Below, piece after piece: positions 51,706-61,932 of a stretch of DNA of 64,000 bases. The first letter of the stretch is position 1, and every line of letters begins with the position of its first letter. Under the pieces are notes generated by a model that made no database searches, had not been told where the DNA came from, and saw only the letters and a list, made by a program, of their open reading frames with translations. The translations under genes and the position numbers were made by a program. This DNA comes from Bordetella genomosp. 10 (GTDB lineage Bacteria; Pseudomonadota; Gammaproteobacteria; Burkholderiales; Burkholderiaceae_B), in contig NZ_NEVM01000002.1 of NCBI RefSeq assembly GCF_002261225.1, forward strand, positions 1,488,001 through 1,552,000, read 5' to 3'.

Positions 51706-53148
51706 ATGCGCAGCCCCGCTGCCTCCGACTCTTCCCTCTCCTGCCCGGGCGCGCCGCCCGTCGCGCCGGACAGCCAGGCCCGCCGCGTCCTGGCGGCGAC
51801 CAGCGTCAGCTATGTCATCGTCATCCTGGACATCTCCATCGTCAACGTGGCGCTGAACAATCTCTCCTTGGCGTTCGGGGCAGGCATCGCCAGCCTGCAA
51901 TGGGTGATGAACGCCTACACGCTGATGTTCGCGAGCCTGCTGCTGACGGGCGGCGCGCTGGGCGACCGCTGGGGCGCGCGCCGGGTCTATCTGGCCGGAC
52001 TGGGCTTGTTCATGCTGGCGTCGTCGGCGTGCGCCATGGCCGCCACGCTGCCCGTGCTGATCGGCGCGCGCGCCCTGCAGGGCATGGGCGCGGCGCTGCT
52101 GGTGCCGTGCTCGCTCAAGCTCATCCACCAGGCCTGCCCCGCCGCCGCACAACGCGCGCGGGCGATCGGGATATGGGCCGGCCTGGGCGGCATTGCCATG
52201 GCCGCCGGTCCGCTGGCCGGCGGCCTGCTGATCCACTGGCTGGATTGGCGCGCGCTGTTCCTGGTCAACGTTCCCATCTGCCTGGCGGGGATGGCGATGG
52301 CCTGGGGCATCGCGCGGGATCCCGCGCAGGCCGAGGCGCCCCGGTCTCCCGGGCGCCTGGACCTGGCCGGCCTGGCCTGCGGCGTCGTCGCATTGGGCGC
52401 CACCATCGGCGTCCTGATCGAGGGGCGCGTCCTGGGCTGGACGTCGGCGCCCATGCTTGCCGGCGCGGCGTTATGCGTCACGGCATGGACGATCCTGCTG
52501 CGCGTCGAAACGCGGCACCCCGCTCCCATGCTGCCGCCACGCTTGTTCCGCGACGGCCTGTTCTCCGCTTCGGTCCATGTTTCCCTGGTGTCGGCCTTCG
52601 CGTTCTACGGCCTGTTGTTCGTGATCAGCCTCTACTACCAGCAGGCGCGCGGCTACACGCCCCTGCATGCCGGGCTGGTCCTCCTGCCCATGACGGCGAT
52701 GGTCGGCGTCGGCAATATGAGCGCCAGCCCGCTGGCCGCGCGCCATGGCCGTAAATGGCCCATGATTGCCGCCCTGGCCGGCTATGCCGGCGGCGCCGCC
52801 GGCCTGGGGCTGGGCCTCGCGCTGGCGAACGCCGCCCTCACCGTGCCGTCCCTGCTGGTCATCGGCCTGGCGGCCGGCATCATCACGCCCCTGGCCACCG
52901 CGCCCGCGCTGGAAACCGTCCCCCCGCAAGGCGCCGGCGTGGCGGCGGCGGTCCTGAATACCGGCCGGCAAACCGGTGCGGCCCTGGGGGTGGCGATTTT
53001 CGGGACCGTCCTGGGCGCCGTCCCGCCGATCGAATCGGGCATGCGCGCCGCGCTGGGACTGGTCGTGGCGGCGTCCGCCGCCACGATTCCCGTCTGGTGG
53101 CGCGCGCTCAGGCCGGGCGCGCGCGGACCACGGGATGGCCTTAGCTGA
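51706..53148 (+). CDS. MFS drug exporter, DHA2 (14-TM) type
   Basis: 480 residues from the ATG at 51706, with AAAGGA upstream. About 14 hydrophobic segments; motif A-like GALGDRWGARRVYLAG, motif C-like GPLAGGLLIHWLDWRALFLV and LDISIVNVALNNLS near the start are DHA2 (EmrB/QacA) traits. It exports unknown toxic compounds by proton exchange. The divergent ArsR-like gene likely controls it. Its 3' end overlaps the convergent glnQ by 8 bases. Confidence 0.88.
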   Translation: MRSPAASDSSLSCPGAPPVAPDSQARRVLAATSVSYVIVILDISIVNVALNNLSLAFGAGIASLQWVMNAYTLMFASLLLTGGALGDRWGARRVYLAGLGLFMLASSACAMAATLPVLIGARALQGMGAALLVPCSLKLIHQACPAAAQRARAIGIWAGLGGIAMAAGPLAGGLLIHWLDWRALFLVNVPICLAGMAMAWGIARDPAQAEAPRSPGRLDLAGLACGVVALGATIGVLIEGRVLGWTSAPMLAGAALCVTAWTILLRVETRHPAPMLPPRLFRDGLFSASVHVSLVSAFAFYGLLFVISLYYQQARGYTPLHAGLVLLPMTAMVGVGNMSASPLAARHGRKWPMIAALAGYAGGAAGLGLGLALANAALTVPSLLVIGLAAGIITPLATAPALETVPPQGAGVAAAVLNTGRQTGAALGVAIFGTVLGAVPPIESGMRAALGLVVAASAATIPVWWRALRPGARGPRDGLS

Positions 53149-53869
53149 CGTGCTGGAGGAAGTCCTTCAGCCGCTGGCTGGGCGGATTGGACAACAGTTC
53201 CTGGGGCGGCCCGTCATGGGCCACCCGGCCGCCATCGATGAAGATCAGGCGGCTGCCGACCTTGCGCGCGAATTCCATCTCGTGGGTCACGACCACCATG
53301 GTCATCCCTTCTTCCGCGAGATCGCGCATGACCTTCAGCACTTCGTGCCGCAGCTCCGGATCCAGCGCCGAGGTCGGCTCGTCGAACAGCATCAGCTTGG
53401 GCTTGATCGCCAGCGCGCGCGCGATGGCCACCCGCTGCTGCTGGCCTCCGGACAGCTCGGAGGGATAGTGCCCCATGCGTTCGGACAAGCCCACCTTGGC
53501 CAGCAGGGCCTCGGCTTCGGCGCGCGCCTCGTCGCGCGACGTGCCGCGCGTATGGATCGGGCCGAACATGACGTTCTCCAGCGCGGTCAACTGGGGAAAG
53601 AGATTGAACTGCTGGAACACCATCCCCGCTTCGCGGCGGATTTCGCGGATCTCCGCCGGCGTGCCCTTGACGCTCAGGCCGTCGACCAGCAGATCGCCCT
53701 CCTCGATGGTTTCCAGCACGTTGATACAGCGCAGGAAGGTCGACTTGCCGGAGCCCGACGGCCCCACGACCACCACCACTTCCCCGGTGTCGATGTTCAG
53801 GCTGATGTCGCGCAGCACGATCGATTCGCCGAACTTCTTGGAGACATTCTGGAATTCAACCATGCTCAT
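53141..53869 (-). CDS. glnQ: Glutamine ABC transporter ATP-binding protein
   Basis: 242 residues. Walker [11 protein letters not shown]-loop [10 protein letters not shown], signature LSGGQQQR, Walker [13 protein letters not shown] and switch [10 protein letters not shown] are complete, and the text is of the polar amino-acid (GlnQ/HisP) class. The start overlaps the glnP stop by 4 bases. Third gene of glnHPQ. Confidence 0.92.
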   Translation of the reverse strand: MSMVEFQNVSKKFGESIVLRDISLNIDTGEVVVVVGPSGSGKSTFLRCINVLETIEEGDLLVDGLSVKGTPAEIREIRREAGMVFQQFNLFPQLTALENVMFGPIHTRGTSRDEARAEAEALLAKVGLSERMGHYPSELSGGQQQRVAIARALAIKPKLMLFDEPTSALDPELRHEVLKVMRDLAEEGMTMVVVTHEMEFARKVGSRLIFIDGGRVAHDGPPQELLSNPPSQRLKDFLQHVS

Positions 53870-54537
53870 AGTATGCGCATCCTTTTCTCGACGATCCGCA
53901 GGGTCAGCGCGATCAAGCCCGTCAGGATCAGGTAGATGATGGCCACGGCGGACCAGATTTCAACCGCGCGGAAATTGCTGGCCATGATTTCCTGGCCCTG
54001 CCGCGTCAGCTCGGCCACGCCGATCACGATGAACAAGGACGAATCCTTGAGACTGATGATGCACTGGTTGCCCAGCGGCGGGATCATGCGGCGCACCGCC
54101 ACCGGCCCGATGATGTGCGTCAGGATCTTGTGGAACGGCAGGCCCATCGCCTGGCCCGCTTCCCGCAGGCCCTTGCTGACCGACAACAGCGCGCCGCGCA
54201 CGATTTCCGCGATGTAGGCGCCCGAGTTGATCATCAGCGTGCCGATGGCCGCCCATTCGGCGTCCACCCGCAAGCCGTCGATCAATAAGGGCAGCGCGAA
54301 ATAGATGAACATCACTTGCACGACGATCGGCGTGCCGCGGATGACCGCCACGTAGATCTGGGCGATCACGGACAGCACGATGCCGCCGTAGGCGCGCGCG
54401 ACACCCGCCAGCGCGCCCAGCACGAAGCCGCCAAGCAGGCCCCAGAAGGTGATCTTGACGGTCATCAGCGTCCCGTCAAGCAGATTGGGCAAGGCCGCCC
54501 AGATGACGGAGCTATCGAAATTCACAGGCATCCCCAT
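53866..54537 (-). CDS. glnP: Glutamine ABC transporter permease
   Basis: 223 residues, about five membrane segments. The EAA-type loop is [20 protein letters not shown] (about 137-156), and [18 protein letters not shown] and [16 protein letters not shown] are HisMQ-family signatures. It lies 151 bases downstream of glnH; part of this gap is Arg/Pro-rich non-coding sequence. Confidence 0.92.
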   Translation of the reverse strand: MGMPVNFDSSVIWAALPNLLDGTLMTVKITFWGLLGGFVLGALAGVARAYGGIVLSVIAQIYVAVIRGTPIVVQVMFIYFALPLLIDGLRVDAEWAAIGTLMINSGAYIAEIVRGALLSVSKGLREAGQAMGLPFHKILTHIIGPVAVRRMIPPLGNQCIISLKDSSLFIVIGVAELTRQGQEIMASNFRAVEIWSAVAIIYLILTGLIALTLRIVEKRMRIL

Positions 54538-54688
54538 GTAAGGCGCTCACGCGGCCCCGCTCTGTCCCGCGCCATCGCGGACAAAGAAGCGCCGGCGAAC
54601 GCCGTATCTTGAATGAATCCACCGCTGTCCGGCCAAGGAGGTCAGGCGCCGGAATGGCAGCGGCGGTGCGTCGGAAACGGCAGCGGGC

Positions 54689-55444
54689 TCAGGGCTTCTT
54701 GCCGAACCACTTGGCGTAGATGGCGTCGTATTGGCCATTGGACTTGAGCGTGGCCAGGGCCTTGTTGACCTGCGGCACCAGGTCGCTGCCCTTGGGGAAG
54801 GCGATGCCGTAGAACTCTCCGCTCTTCACGTTGCCCGCCACCTTGACCCGGCCCTTGCCGGCGGTGTTGGCGTAATACAGCACGTTGGGGGTGTCGTGCA
54901 CCGCGGCGTCGACCCGGCCCGTCGCCAGTTCCAGATAGGCGTTGTCGATGTTGGGGAACAGCTTGAGCTTGGCGTCGGGCACCTGGGCCTTGAGGAAGTC
55001 CACGGTCGAGGTGCCCGTCTTGACCGCCACGTTCTTGCCGGCCAGGTCCTGCGCGGTCTTGATGGTGTTGTTCTTCTCGCCGACCAGGATGGTCAGGCCG
55101 CTCTCGTAGTACGGATCCGAAAAATCGATGACCTGCTTGCGATCGTCGCGGATGGTGATGCCCGCCAGCGCCACGTCGATGTTCCGGGTCTGCAGGCCGG
55201 GGATGATGCCGTTGAAATCCATGGGCTGCAGCCGGTAGTTCAGGTTCAGCTCCTTGGCGATGGCCGCCCACAGCTCGATGTCGAAGCCCGTATAGGCGTT
55301 GCCCTGCTTGAATTCGAACGGCACGAAGGCGGTGTCGGTCGCGACCACCAGTTGCTTGCCCGACTGCGCGGCGGCCGGCGCGGCCGCGGCGAACCAGGTG
55401 ACGGACAGGACGGCCAAAGCGGCAGCGATTTTTCGTTTGAGCAT
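54689..55444 (-). CDS. glnH: Glutamine-binding periplasmic protein
   Basis: 251 residues from the ATG at 55444 with AAGGAGG upstream. Signal peptide ends near AAAQSG. The mature protein has [58 protein letters not shown] and HDTPNVLYY, very close in wording to E. coli GlnH. Binds L-glutamine for GlnPQ. Confidence 0.94.
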   Translation of the reverse strand: MLKRKIAAALAVLSVTWFAAAAPAAAQSGKQLVVATDTAFVPFEFKQGNAYTGFDIELWAAIAKELNLNYRLQPMDFNGIIPGLQTRNIDVALAGITIRDDRKQVIDFSDPYYESGLTILVGEKNNTIKTAQDLAGKNVAVKTGTSTVDFLKAQVPDAKLKLFPNIDNAYLELATGRVDAAVHDTPNVLYYANTAGKGRVKVAGNVKSGEFYGIAFPKGSDLVPQVNKALATLKSNGQYDAIYAKWFGKKP

Positions 55445-55824
55445 GGGGTAAACCTCCTTGGTGGGGAATGGAGCGCGGCCCGGATCACGGTGCCGGCAAA
55501 AGCACCGAAGCGGGGCCAGAGCCGAATTCATCTTAACTCAGGTGCCCCGCTGAGTGACTTTTTTGCCCATATGGATCCATACAAACGCAAAACGCTTCAA
55601 CGGGCGCGACGCCCCCGTCAAACCCACGCAAAAAACCGGGCGGACAGACGCACGCGATGTCGAGTCCCGGGCGGTCGGGCCTATGGTTCGGGCCGCATTG
55701 AAATCGATGGACGCGACGCTCCGTGCCGCGACGCCGGGTCGCGCGCAACGGCGCCGCGCGAGGTCCGGAGATCGGAGCCGGCCTCGGCGGCGCTTTCAGG
55801 ATTCAGGTTTCAGCCTTCAGGCTT
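55445..55824. other. Intergenic region before glnH, no gene seen
   Basis: 380 bases between the ankyrin gene and glnH, both on the minus strand. The AT-richer stretch 55550-55600 is the likely glnH promoter; the 3' end near 55795-55822 is a 7-base repeat described separately. No homologous open frame. Confidence 0.5.
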
Positions 55825-55827
55825 TCA
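55795..55827. repeat. 7-bp tandem repeat that repeats the ankyrin gene's stop codon
   Basis: On the minus strand the gene ends CAC-TGA and continues AAGCC TGAAGGC TGAAACC TGAATCC TGAAAGC: heptamers of form TGAANNC. TGA thus recurs every 7 or 8 bases, which puts stops in all three frames. Confidence 0.75.
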
Positions 55828-56688
55828 GTGCTTGGGCGGGTCGTCGTAGGAATTCAGCTTGACGCCGGACACGCCGCCCAGCGTGGGACCATCGCCGGCG
55901 GGCTGGCTGGACGGCGCGGCGGACGGCGCCGGCGTGGACGCGGCGGGTTGCGCCACGGTGTCCGCCGCGGGCGCGGCCTCGTTGCCGGCCGGCGGCGACG
56001 CCGACGCGCGCGGGGGATGGTAGTTCCTGGCCGCCTGGTCCAGCCACTGCGCCAGCGATTCCTGCTTCGCGGATCGCGCCCAGGCGGCGGCATCCAGGCC
56101 GGCCAGGCTGCGATTGGTCGGGTCCGCGCCCGCATCCAGCAGCAATTGCGCCATCTCGCGGCTGCCCGAACGGCCCGCCATCATCAAGGGCGTGGTGCCG
56201 TCGGGCCCCGGCGCGTTGACGATGGCCTGCTTGGACAGCAGCAACTTGGCGGTTTCCACCTGTCCCGTGGAAGCCGCGTAGTGCAGCGGCGTCCAGCCCA
56301 GGCGATTGACCTGGGCGCCGCGCGCGATCAGCGCCTCGGCGCGCTTGGTCTCGCCCTTGAGCGCCAGGTACATGAGCGGCGTTTCGTCGCTGCCGTTGGT
56401 GGCGTTCACGTCGGTGCGGGGATCGGCCGCCAGCAGGTCGAAGACCTTCCAGGCCCCGTCCCGCACCGCCTGCATGAGGGCGGGCTGGCCGCGGTTCTTC
56501 TGGTTCGGGTTCCATCCGGACGCCAGCAGGTCCTTCATCTCGCCGGTATTGTCGTTGGCGACATAGATCCAGGCGTCGGCCGGCCGCGCCGCCTCGGCCG
56601 TGGGCGCCGCGGTGAAGGCGCAGGCCAGCGTCAGTCCCAGGCCGGCGAGCGCGCGATCCACGCGATAGGAAGTACGGTAGCGGTTCAT
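55825..56688 (-). CDS. Secreted ankyrin-repeat protein
   Basis: 287 residues from the ATG at 56688 with AGGAGG upstream. Signal peptide about 1-33 (AEAARP). Four to five ankyrin repeats fill about 40-215 (GQPALMQAVRDGAWKVFDLL, DETPLMYLALKGETKRAEAL, GWTPLHYAASTGQVETAKLL, GTTPLMMAGRSGSREMAQLL). A Pro/Ala/Ser-rich tail (about 225-265) ends in SYDDPPKH. Probably a periplasmic protein-binding factor; partner unknown. Lies downstream of tatD on the same strand. Confidence 0.88.
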   Translation of the reverse strand: MNRYRTSYRVDRALAGLGLTLACAFTAAPTAEAARPADAWIYVANDNTGEMKDLLASGWNPNQKNRGQPALMQAVRDGAWKVFDLLAADPRTDVNATNGSDETPLMYLALKGETKRAEALIARGAQVNRLGWTPLHYAASTGQVETAKLLLSKQAIVNAPGPDGTTPLMMAGRSGSREMAQLLLDAGADPTNRSLAGLDAAAWARSAKQESLAQWLDQAARNYHPPRASASPPAGNEAAPAADTVAQPAASTPAPSAAPSSQPAGDGPTLGGVSGVKLNSYDDPPKH

Positions 56689-56753
56689 GGACGGCCCCTC
56701 CTGCAAGGCGGACGCCGCCGCCCGGTCAGGCGCGGCGCGATGGGTTTGTTTTA

Positions 56754-56837
56754 AGAACTTGCTTTAAAGAATTTACTTTAAAGAGCTTACTTTAAATAAT
56801 TCACTTTAAATAATCTACTTTAGATTATTTCACTATC
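56754..56837. repeat. AT-rich 14-bp tandem repeat, five full units, at the tatD stop codon
   Basis: Plus-strand units agaacttgctttaa, agaatttactttaa, agagcttactttaa, ataattcactttaa and ataatctactttag fill 56754-56823; a sixth degraded unit (56824-56837) contains the tatD stop. On the minus strand each junction reads AG followed by TAG, TGA, TAA or TAA, so stop codons persist although bases differ. Strikingly AT-rich in a GC-rich genome. Confidence 0.88.
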
Positions 56838-57595
56838 TTATTGAATAATTTGAAGAAATTATCCGTCGATGCCCGCGCAACATCGGCCACGGGTATCCCT
56901 TTCAGGTCGGCGATCTTCTCCGCGACGTGGATCACCTTGGACGGGTCGTTGAGCTTGCCGCGATAAGGCACGGGCGCCAGGTAAGGCGAGTCGGTTTCGA
57001 TCAGCAGGCGGTCCAGGGGCACCTTGGCCGCCACTTCATGCAGTTGCACCGCGTTCTTGAACGTGACGATGCCGGAGAGTGAAATATAGAAATCGAGGTC
57101 GATGGCGGCCTGCGCCACTTCCCAGGTCTCCGTGAAACAGTGCATGACGCCGCCCGCCTCGGCCGCGTTTTCCTCGCGCATCAGCTTCAGGGTGTCCTCG
57201 GCCGAGCTGCGGGTATGGATGATCAGGGGCAGGCCGGTCTCGCGCGCGGCGCGGATATGGGTGCGGAAGCGCGTGCGCTGCCAGTCCAGCGGTTCGCTGA
57301 GGCGGTAGTAATCCAGGCCGGTCTCGCCGATCGCCACCACCTTGGCATCCTGCGACAGTTCGGCCAGTTCCTCGGCGGTGGGCTCGTGGGTGTCTTCGTA
57401 GTCGGGATGCACGCCCACCGAGGCCCACAGGTTGCGATGCGGCGCCACCAGGTCCATCAGGCCGCGCCATTCCGGCAGGTTGACGCTGACCACCAGGGCG
57501 TGGGTCACCTGGTTCGCCGCCATGCGGTCGAGGATGGCCGGCAGGTCGGCCGCCAGTTCGGGGAAGTTCAGGTGACAGTGGGAATCGACGTACAT
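56825..57595 (-). CDS. tatD: TatD-family metal-dependent hydrolase (YcfH type)
   Basis: 256 residues. Metal ligands: DSHCHL (HxH, about 5-10), GETGLDYY (Glu), IIHTRSS (His), MHCFTET (His) and ETDSPYLAP (Asp). These are metal-dependent DNases/D-aminoacyl hydrolases. Its C-terminus KIVK merges with the AT-rich repeat, so the last residues may derive from the repeat. Upstream is holB. Confidence 0.93.
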   Translation of the reverse strand: MYVDSHCHLNFPELAADLPAILDRMAANQVTHALVVSVNLPEWRGLMDLVAPHRNLWASVGVHPDYEDTHEPTAEELAELSQDAKVVAIGETGLDYYRLSEPLDWQRTRFRTHIRAARETGLPLIIHTRSSAEDTLKLMREENAAEAGGVMHCFTETWEVAQAAIDLDFYISLSGIVTFKNAVQLHEVAAKVPLDRLLIETDSPYLAPVPYRGKLNDPSKVIHVAEKIADLKGIPVADVARASTDNFFKLFNKIVK

Positions 57596-57725
57596 ATTTC
57601 GCAGCTAGAACGTGAATGAAGCCGGAGCGGGCCGAAGCGCGGCTTGCGCCGCCTAGCGCTCCAAGGACGGCTTTCGCCTTGGGTTCACCGGGCGCCGAAA
57701 ACCCGGCGCGCGCGGGCAACCCGGG

Positions 57726-58799
57726 TCAAGCCTGGCAGGATAGCACCACGCGTTGCAGCGCAGCATGGGCGAACAGCTTGGCGTTCAGCGGGTGCCCGGC
57801 CAGGCCGCGCTGGCGGGTGAGCCAGCGCGCGGTCTCGGCCAGCTTCGCCGGGGCGGCGCGGGCGGCAGTGCGCGCCACCGGCTCGGCCAGGCTGGGGAAA
57901 TAACGCGGCGCGGCGCCCGCTCCCGCCAACATGAGGTCGACATAGAGCCTTTGCAAGGCGTCTATCCACTGCGCCGCCGGCAGTTTTTCCAGTTGGTCGG
58001 CCAGCATGCCGACGTCGCTGCCCTTGCCGCTGGACAGGGGCAGCAGCAACTGCTCCAGCCAGGCGGGACAGGCGGCGTCGCCCGATTGCGCCAGGCGCAG
58101 GGCGCCCAAAGGCGCGCCGCCCGCCGCGGCCAGCCAGTCCTCCGCGTCCTCGAGGCCCTGCGTCCGCAGCCATTCCCGCGCCTCGGCGGGGGCAGGCGTC
58201 GGCAGCGGCAGGCGCCGGCAGCGCGACAGCAGCGTGGGCAGCAGGCGGTCCGGCGCATCGGCCACCAGCAGGAAGATGGTGTGCGGCGGCGGTTCCTCCA
58301 GCACCTTCAGCAAGGCGTTGGCGGACACCACGTTCATGGCCTGCGCCGGGTAGATCAGCGCCACGCGCCAGCCGCCGCGATGCGTCGCGGTGTTGAACCA
58401 GGACTCCAGCGCGCGCAACTGGTCGATGCGGATTTCCTTGGACGGCGCGCGCTTGGCGCTGCCGCCGGCGGCCGGTTCGCCGCCCTCCTCGCCCGCCTCG
58501 GCGGCGGCTTCGGCGCCCTCTTCCAGGGCTACCGCCTCCGGCCGCACACGGCGCAGGTCGGGATGATTGCCGGCCGCCACCCAGGTGCAGGCATGGCAGG
58601 CGCCGCAGGCCAGCCCCTCGCGCGGCGATTCGCACAGCAGGCTGGCGGCGGCGGCGGCGGCGAATTGCAGTTTGCCGATGCCGGCCAGGCCATGGATCAG
58701 CCACGCATGGGCAAAGCGTTCGCGCTGCCGCAGCCAGTCCCGGGCGATGTCCTCCTGCCAGGGCAGGAAGCGCGCGATGTTCGGTCGCGCCTGGCTCAT
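57726..58799 (-). CDS. holB: DNA polymerase III delta-prime subunit
   Basis: 357 residues from the ATG at 58799. The clamp-loader fold has [20 protein letters not shown] (P-loop-like without ATPase use), the zinc module C-x-A-C-x-x-C (CGACHAC), an acidic insert near 95-115, and [20 protein letters not shown] with the SRC motif ([11 protein letters not shown]). It overlaps tmk by 4 bases. Confidence 0.93.
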   Translation of the reverse strand: MSQARPNIARFLPWQEDIARDWLRQRERFAHAWLIHGLAGIGKLQFAAAAAASLLCESPREGLACGACHACTWVAAGNHPDLRRVRPEAVALEEGAEAAAEAGEEGGEPAAGGSAKRAPSKEIRIDQLRALESWFNTATHRGGWRVALIYPAQAMNVVSANALLKVLEEPPPHTIFLLVADAPDRLLPTLLSRCRRLPLPTPAPAEAREWLRTQGLEDAEDWLAAAGGAPLGALRLAQSGDAACPAWLEQLLLPLSSGKGSDVGMLADQLEKLPAAQWIDALQRLYVDLMLAGAGAAPRYFPSLAEPVARTAARAAPAKLAETARWLTRQRGLAGHPLNAKLFAHAALQRVVLSCQA

Positions 58800-59422
58800 G
58801 CGTAGGCGTCCAGCAGCGCGCGCACTTCGCCGCGCAGTTCTTCGCGCACCACGTCCTTGGGACGGCTGCTGTCGATCACCCGGATGCGGTCCGGGTACTG
58901 GCGCGCCCGGGCGTGATAGGCGTCGCGCGTGCGCTGGAAGAATTCCGCCCCTTCGCGCTCGAAGCGGTCCGGCGTGCGGGCGTCGGCCAGGCGGGCGCGC
59001 GCCACTTCCAGGGGCACGTCGAACAGCCAGGTGCGGTCCGGCTGCAGGGCCGGCCGCATCCACGATTCGAGCACGGCCACGCGCTCGGCGCCCAGCTCGC
59101 GGCCGCCGCCCTGGTAGGCGTAGGTGGCGTCGGTGAAACGGTCGCACACCACCCACTCCCCGCGCGCCAGGGCCGGTTCGATGACCTGCCGCAGGTGTTC
59201 GCAACGGCCCGCGAACATGAGCAGGAGCTCGGCGTCCAGCCCCATGGATTCGTGCAGCACCAGCTCGCGCAGCTTCTCGCCCAGCTCGGTCCCGCCCGGC
59301 TCGCGCGTCATGCGCACCGTCAGGCCGGCGTGCCGCAGTTCCTCGGCCACCCACTTCACGTGCGTGCTCTTGCCGGCGCCGTCCACGCCTTCCAGCGTCA
59401 GGAATCGTCCCCGTGTGGTCAT
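58796..59422 (-). CDS. tmk: Thymidylate kinase
   Basis: 208 residues. P-loop [51 protein letters not shown] (DR motif) and [17 protein letters not shown] are standard. Makes dTDP. Overlaps mltG upstream and holB downstream by 4 bases each, a tight operon. Confidence 0.96.
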   Translation of the reverse strand: MTTRGRFLTLEGVDGAGKSTHVKWVAEELRHAGLTVRMTREPGGTELGEKLRELVLHESMGLDAELLLMFAGRCEHLRQVIEPALARGEWVVCDRFTDATYAYQGGGRELGAERVAVLESWMRPALQPDRTWLFDVPLEVARARLADARTPDRFEREGAEFFQRTRDAYHARARQYPDRIRVIDSSRPKDVVREELRGEVRALLDAYA

Positions 59423-60438
59423 TGCTGTCGGTCCCGTCCCAGGATGTAGCGCGACACGTTACGGTTGTGATCCGTCAGCGTGGTGGAAAACTCGCTGGTG
59501 CCGTTGCCGCGCGAAACGAAATAAAGAAACTTGTGCTGCTCCGGCTGCACCGCCGCCAGCAAGGCGGCGCGGCCGGGACTGGCGATGGGCGTGGGCGGCA
59601 GGCCGGTACGGGTGTACGTATTCCACGGCGTATCGGCTTGCAGGTCGCGCTTGCGCAGCTTGCCCTCGTAATTGTCGCCCATGCCGTAGATGACGGTGGG
59701 ATCCGTTTGCAAGGGCATGTTTTCCTTGAGGCGGTTGGCGAACACGCCCGCGACGCGGGCGCGGTCCGGGCCGTGGCCCGTTTCCTTCTCGATGATGGAC
59801 GCCAGGACCAGCGCCTCATAGGGTGTGCCGACCGGAGTGTTGGGGCTGCGCTTGTCCCACATCTGGGCGAGTATGCGCTGCCCTTCCTGGTAGCCGCGGC
59901 GCAGGATATCGAAATCGGTGCTGCCCGGCGTGAACAGATAGGTATCGGGAAAGACCAGCCCTTCCATGCTGGCGGCGCTGGATCCGAGGCGGCGCAGGAT
60001 CTCGGCGTCGTCGACGCCGTCCAGCGTCTGCTTGATATCCGGATTGTCGCGCAGGGCCTGGCGGATCTGCTTGTAGCTCCAGCCCTCCACGAAGGTGACC
60101 TGGCGCTGGTTGACGTCGCCGCGCGCCAGGCGCTCCAGCAGCAGCCAGGGCGTGTCCCCGCGCACCGCTTCGTAGCCGCCGGCCTTGATCAGCTTGTCGC
60201 GCCCGCTGAGCCGCGCCATCCAGACGAAACCGTCCTCCCACAGCGAGATCCCGGCGGTATTGGCGGCATGCGCCACCGCCCGCGGGCTGAGGCCGGGGTC
60301 CACCACGAAATCCACCCGGTCGGAGGCCATCCGCAAGGGCTGGTTCATCCACAGCCAGGCGCCGCCACAGGCGGCGGCCAGGGCCACCACCACAAGGAGC
60401 AGGAACAACAGGAAATAGTAAATCGGTCGCTTCTTCAT
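59419..60438 (-). CDS. mltG: Endolytic murein transglycosylase MltG
   Basis: 339 residues from the ATG at 60438 ([20 protein letters not shown]). One N-terminal transmembrane helix (about 7-30), a LysM-like part, then the YceG catalytic domain with the key Glu in [20 protein letters not shown] and [20 protein letters not shown]. It ends nascent glycan strands. First gene of mltG-tmk-holB. Confidence 0.95.
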   Translation of the reverse strand: MKKRPIYYFLLFLLLVVVALAAACGGAWLWMNQPLRMASDRVDFVVDPGLSPRAVAHAANTAGISLWEDGFVWMARLSGRDKLIKAGGYEAVRGDTPWLLLERLARGDVNQRQVTFVEGWSYKQIRQALRDNPDIKQTLDGVDDAEILRRLGSSAASMEGLVFPDTYLFTPGSTDFDILRRGYQEGQRILAQMWDKRSPNTPVGTPYEALVLASIIEKETGHGPDRARVAGVFANRLKENMPLQTDPTVIYGMGDNYEGKLRKRDLQADTPWNTYTRTGLPPTPIASPGRAALLAAVQPEQHKFLYFVSRGNGTSEFSTTLTDHNRNVSRYILGRDRQQ

Positions 60439-60812
60439 CAGACTCGGGAGTTTAATGGATTGCGTGGATTGCGCGCCCCTGCGACAGTAGATGGGCCCAC
60501 CCCCTACCGCGCTGCGCGCGGCCCCCTCAAGGGGGCGGCGTTGGCGGACCGGCAAAGCCGGCTCCGCGACGCCCTGGATGGGCATCGAGACTTGCGCCCG
60601 GCCTTTTTTGCCGCCGGGCCGCCCCAAGGCAAAAACGCCCCCTTGGGGGGCAGCAAGCGGCGCAGCCGCGCGGCGTGGGGGCCTTTTTTGCCGCCGGGCC
60701 GTTCCCAAGGCAAAATGCCTCCTTTGGGGGCAGCGAGCGGCGCGGCCGCGCGGCGTGGGGCCCTTTTTGTTTCAGACCATTTGATGCCGCGCCCGAGCGC
60801 GGCCGCCGAACC
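60439..60812. other. mltG-ygfZ divergent region with repeats
   Basis: 374 bases without a gene. The left part contains a smaller copy of the GC repeat (ccctcaagggggcgg, about 60521-60535) and the dyad CCGGC-AAA-GCCGG near 60549; the right part holds the 80-base tandem duplication. Promoters for mltG and ygfZ should lie here, but no clear hexamers stand out. Confidence 0.5.
60601..60760. repeat. 80-bp tandem duplication with hairpin-forming core
   Basis: Units 60601-60680 and 60681-60760 are each exactly 80 bases, both starting gccttttttgccgccgggcc and ending cgcggcgtgggg. They differ mainly around bases 22-50, where compensating insertions keep the length. Inside are the dyad CCCCC-TT-GGGGG and the GGCGC..GCCGCGC run followed by a T tract in the next unit, so each could fold and terminate transcription. 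Confidence 0.85.
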
Positions 60813-61895
60813 ATGCATGCTTTCTTCGAAGCCATTCCCGATTCCGCCCAAGGCCTCGCGCATTGCGCGCCCCTGCCCGATCTGCAGGTCGTCAGCGCCA
60901 GCGGCGCCGACGCCATCGCCTTCCTGCACGGCCAACTGACTCAGGACCTGACCGGGCTGGACAGCGCCCGCGCGGCCCTGGCCGGCTATTGCACCGCCAA
61001 GGGACGCCTGCTGGCGACCATGGTGATGTGGCGCGAAGCCGAACACGCGGGCGTGCACGCCGCGGCCCCGGGCGCGGCGGCGCAGGCAGCCGGCACGGCG
61101 GGGGCGACGGACGCGGCGGTCGTCCCGCCGCCCGCCGTTTTCCATGCCCTGGTGCGCGCGGACGTCGCGCCCGCGGTGGTCAAGCGCCTGGGCATGTTCG
61201 TGCTGCGCGCCAAGGCCAAGCTCGCGCTGTCGCCCTTGCGCGTCGCCGCCGTCTGGGGCGCGCGGGACATCGAGGCCCTGGGCCGCGCCGCCGGCGGCGA
61301 ACTGCCGCGCACGGCCTGGCAGCGCGCCGATCTTCCCAGCGGCACCTGGATCGCGGCGCCCGGCGCCGGCGCCACGGCGGGCGCCCGCTGGTGGTGGATC
61401 GCCAGCGACGCCCAGCTCGACCGGCTGGAGTCGCCCGACAACGCGCTGCTGAACAGCCTGACGCTGGGCGACGCCGACCACTGGCGGGCCGACGATCTCG
61501 CCGCCGGCGTGCCCTGGATAGGCGCGCAAACCCAGGACATGTTCATTCCCCAGACCGTCAACCTGGACCTCGTCGGCGGCGTCAGCTTCACCAAGGGCTG
61601 CTATCCCGGCCAGGAAGTCGTCGCGCGCAGCCATTACCGCGGCACCGTGAAGCGCCGCATGGCCTACGGCGTCGTCGCCGGCATAGCGGCGGCCGACGTG
61701 GCGCCCGGCACGGACGTCTACGACGCCGCCCAGCCCAACGAGCCCTGCGGCCGCGTCGTCGACGCCGCCGGCGCGCCGGATGCCGCCGTTCTGTTCGAGA
61801 CCACGCTGTCCGCGCTGGAAGGCGGCGGCTTGCGCCTGGGAGCGATCGACGGGGCCGCGATCGACGTGCGGCCCTTGCCCTACGCGCTGGCCTGA
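60813..61895 (+). CDS. ygfZ: YgfZ-type folate-binding Fe-S cluster repair protein
   Basis: 360 residues from the ATG at 60813; upstream frame is repeat sequence. The signature KGCYPGQEVVARSHYRG (K-G-C-Y-x-G-Q-E) with its essential Cys is near residue 263. The N-terminal GCV-T-like part has FLHGQLTQDLTGL and YCTAKGRLLATMV. An Ala/Gly-rich insertion of about 25 residues (near 80-110) is unusual. It supports folate-dependent upkeep of Fe-S enzymes. Confidence 0.92.
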   Translation: MHAFFEAIPDSAQGLAHCAPLPDLQVVSASGADAIAFLHGQLTQDLTGLDSARAALAGYCTAKGRLLATMVMWREAEHAGVHAAAPGAAAQAAGTAGATDAAVVPPPAVFHALVRADVAPAVVKRLGMFVLRAKAKLALSPLRVAAVWGARDIEALGRAAGGELPRTAWQRADLPSGTWIAAPGAGATAGARWWWIASDAQLDRLESPDNALLNSLTLGDADHWRADDLAAGVPWIGAQTQDMFIPQTVNLDLVGGVSFTKGCYPGQEVVARSHYRGTVKRRMAYGVVAGIAAADVAPGTDVYDAAQPNEPCGRVVDAAGAPDAAVLFETTLSALEGGGLRLGAIDGAAIDVRPLPYALA

Positions 61896-61932
61896 ACCGC
61901 CGATATCTTCAGGATCGCCGCGCGGACCAGCC

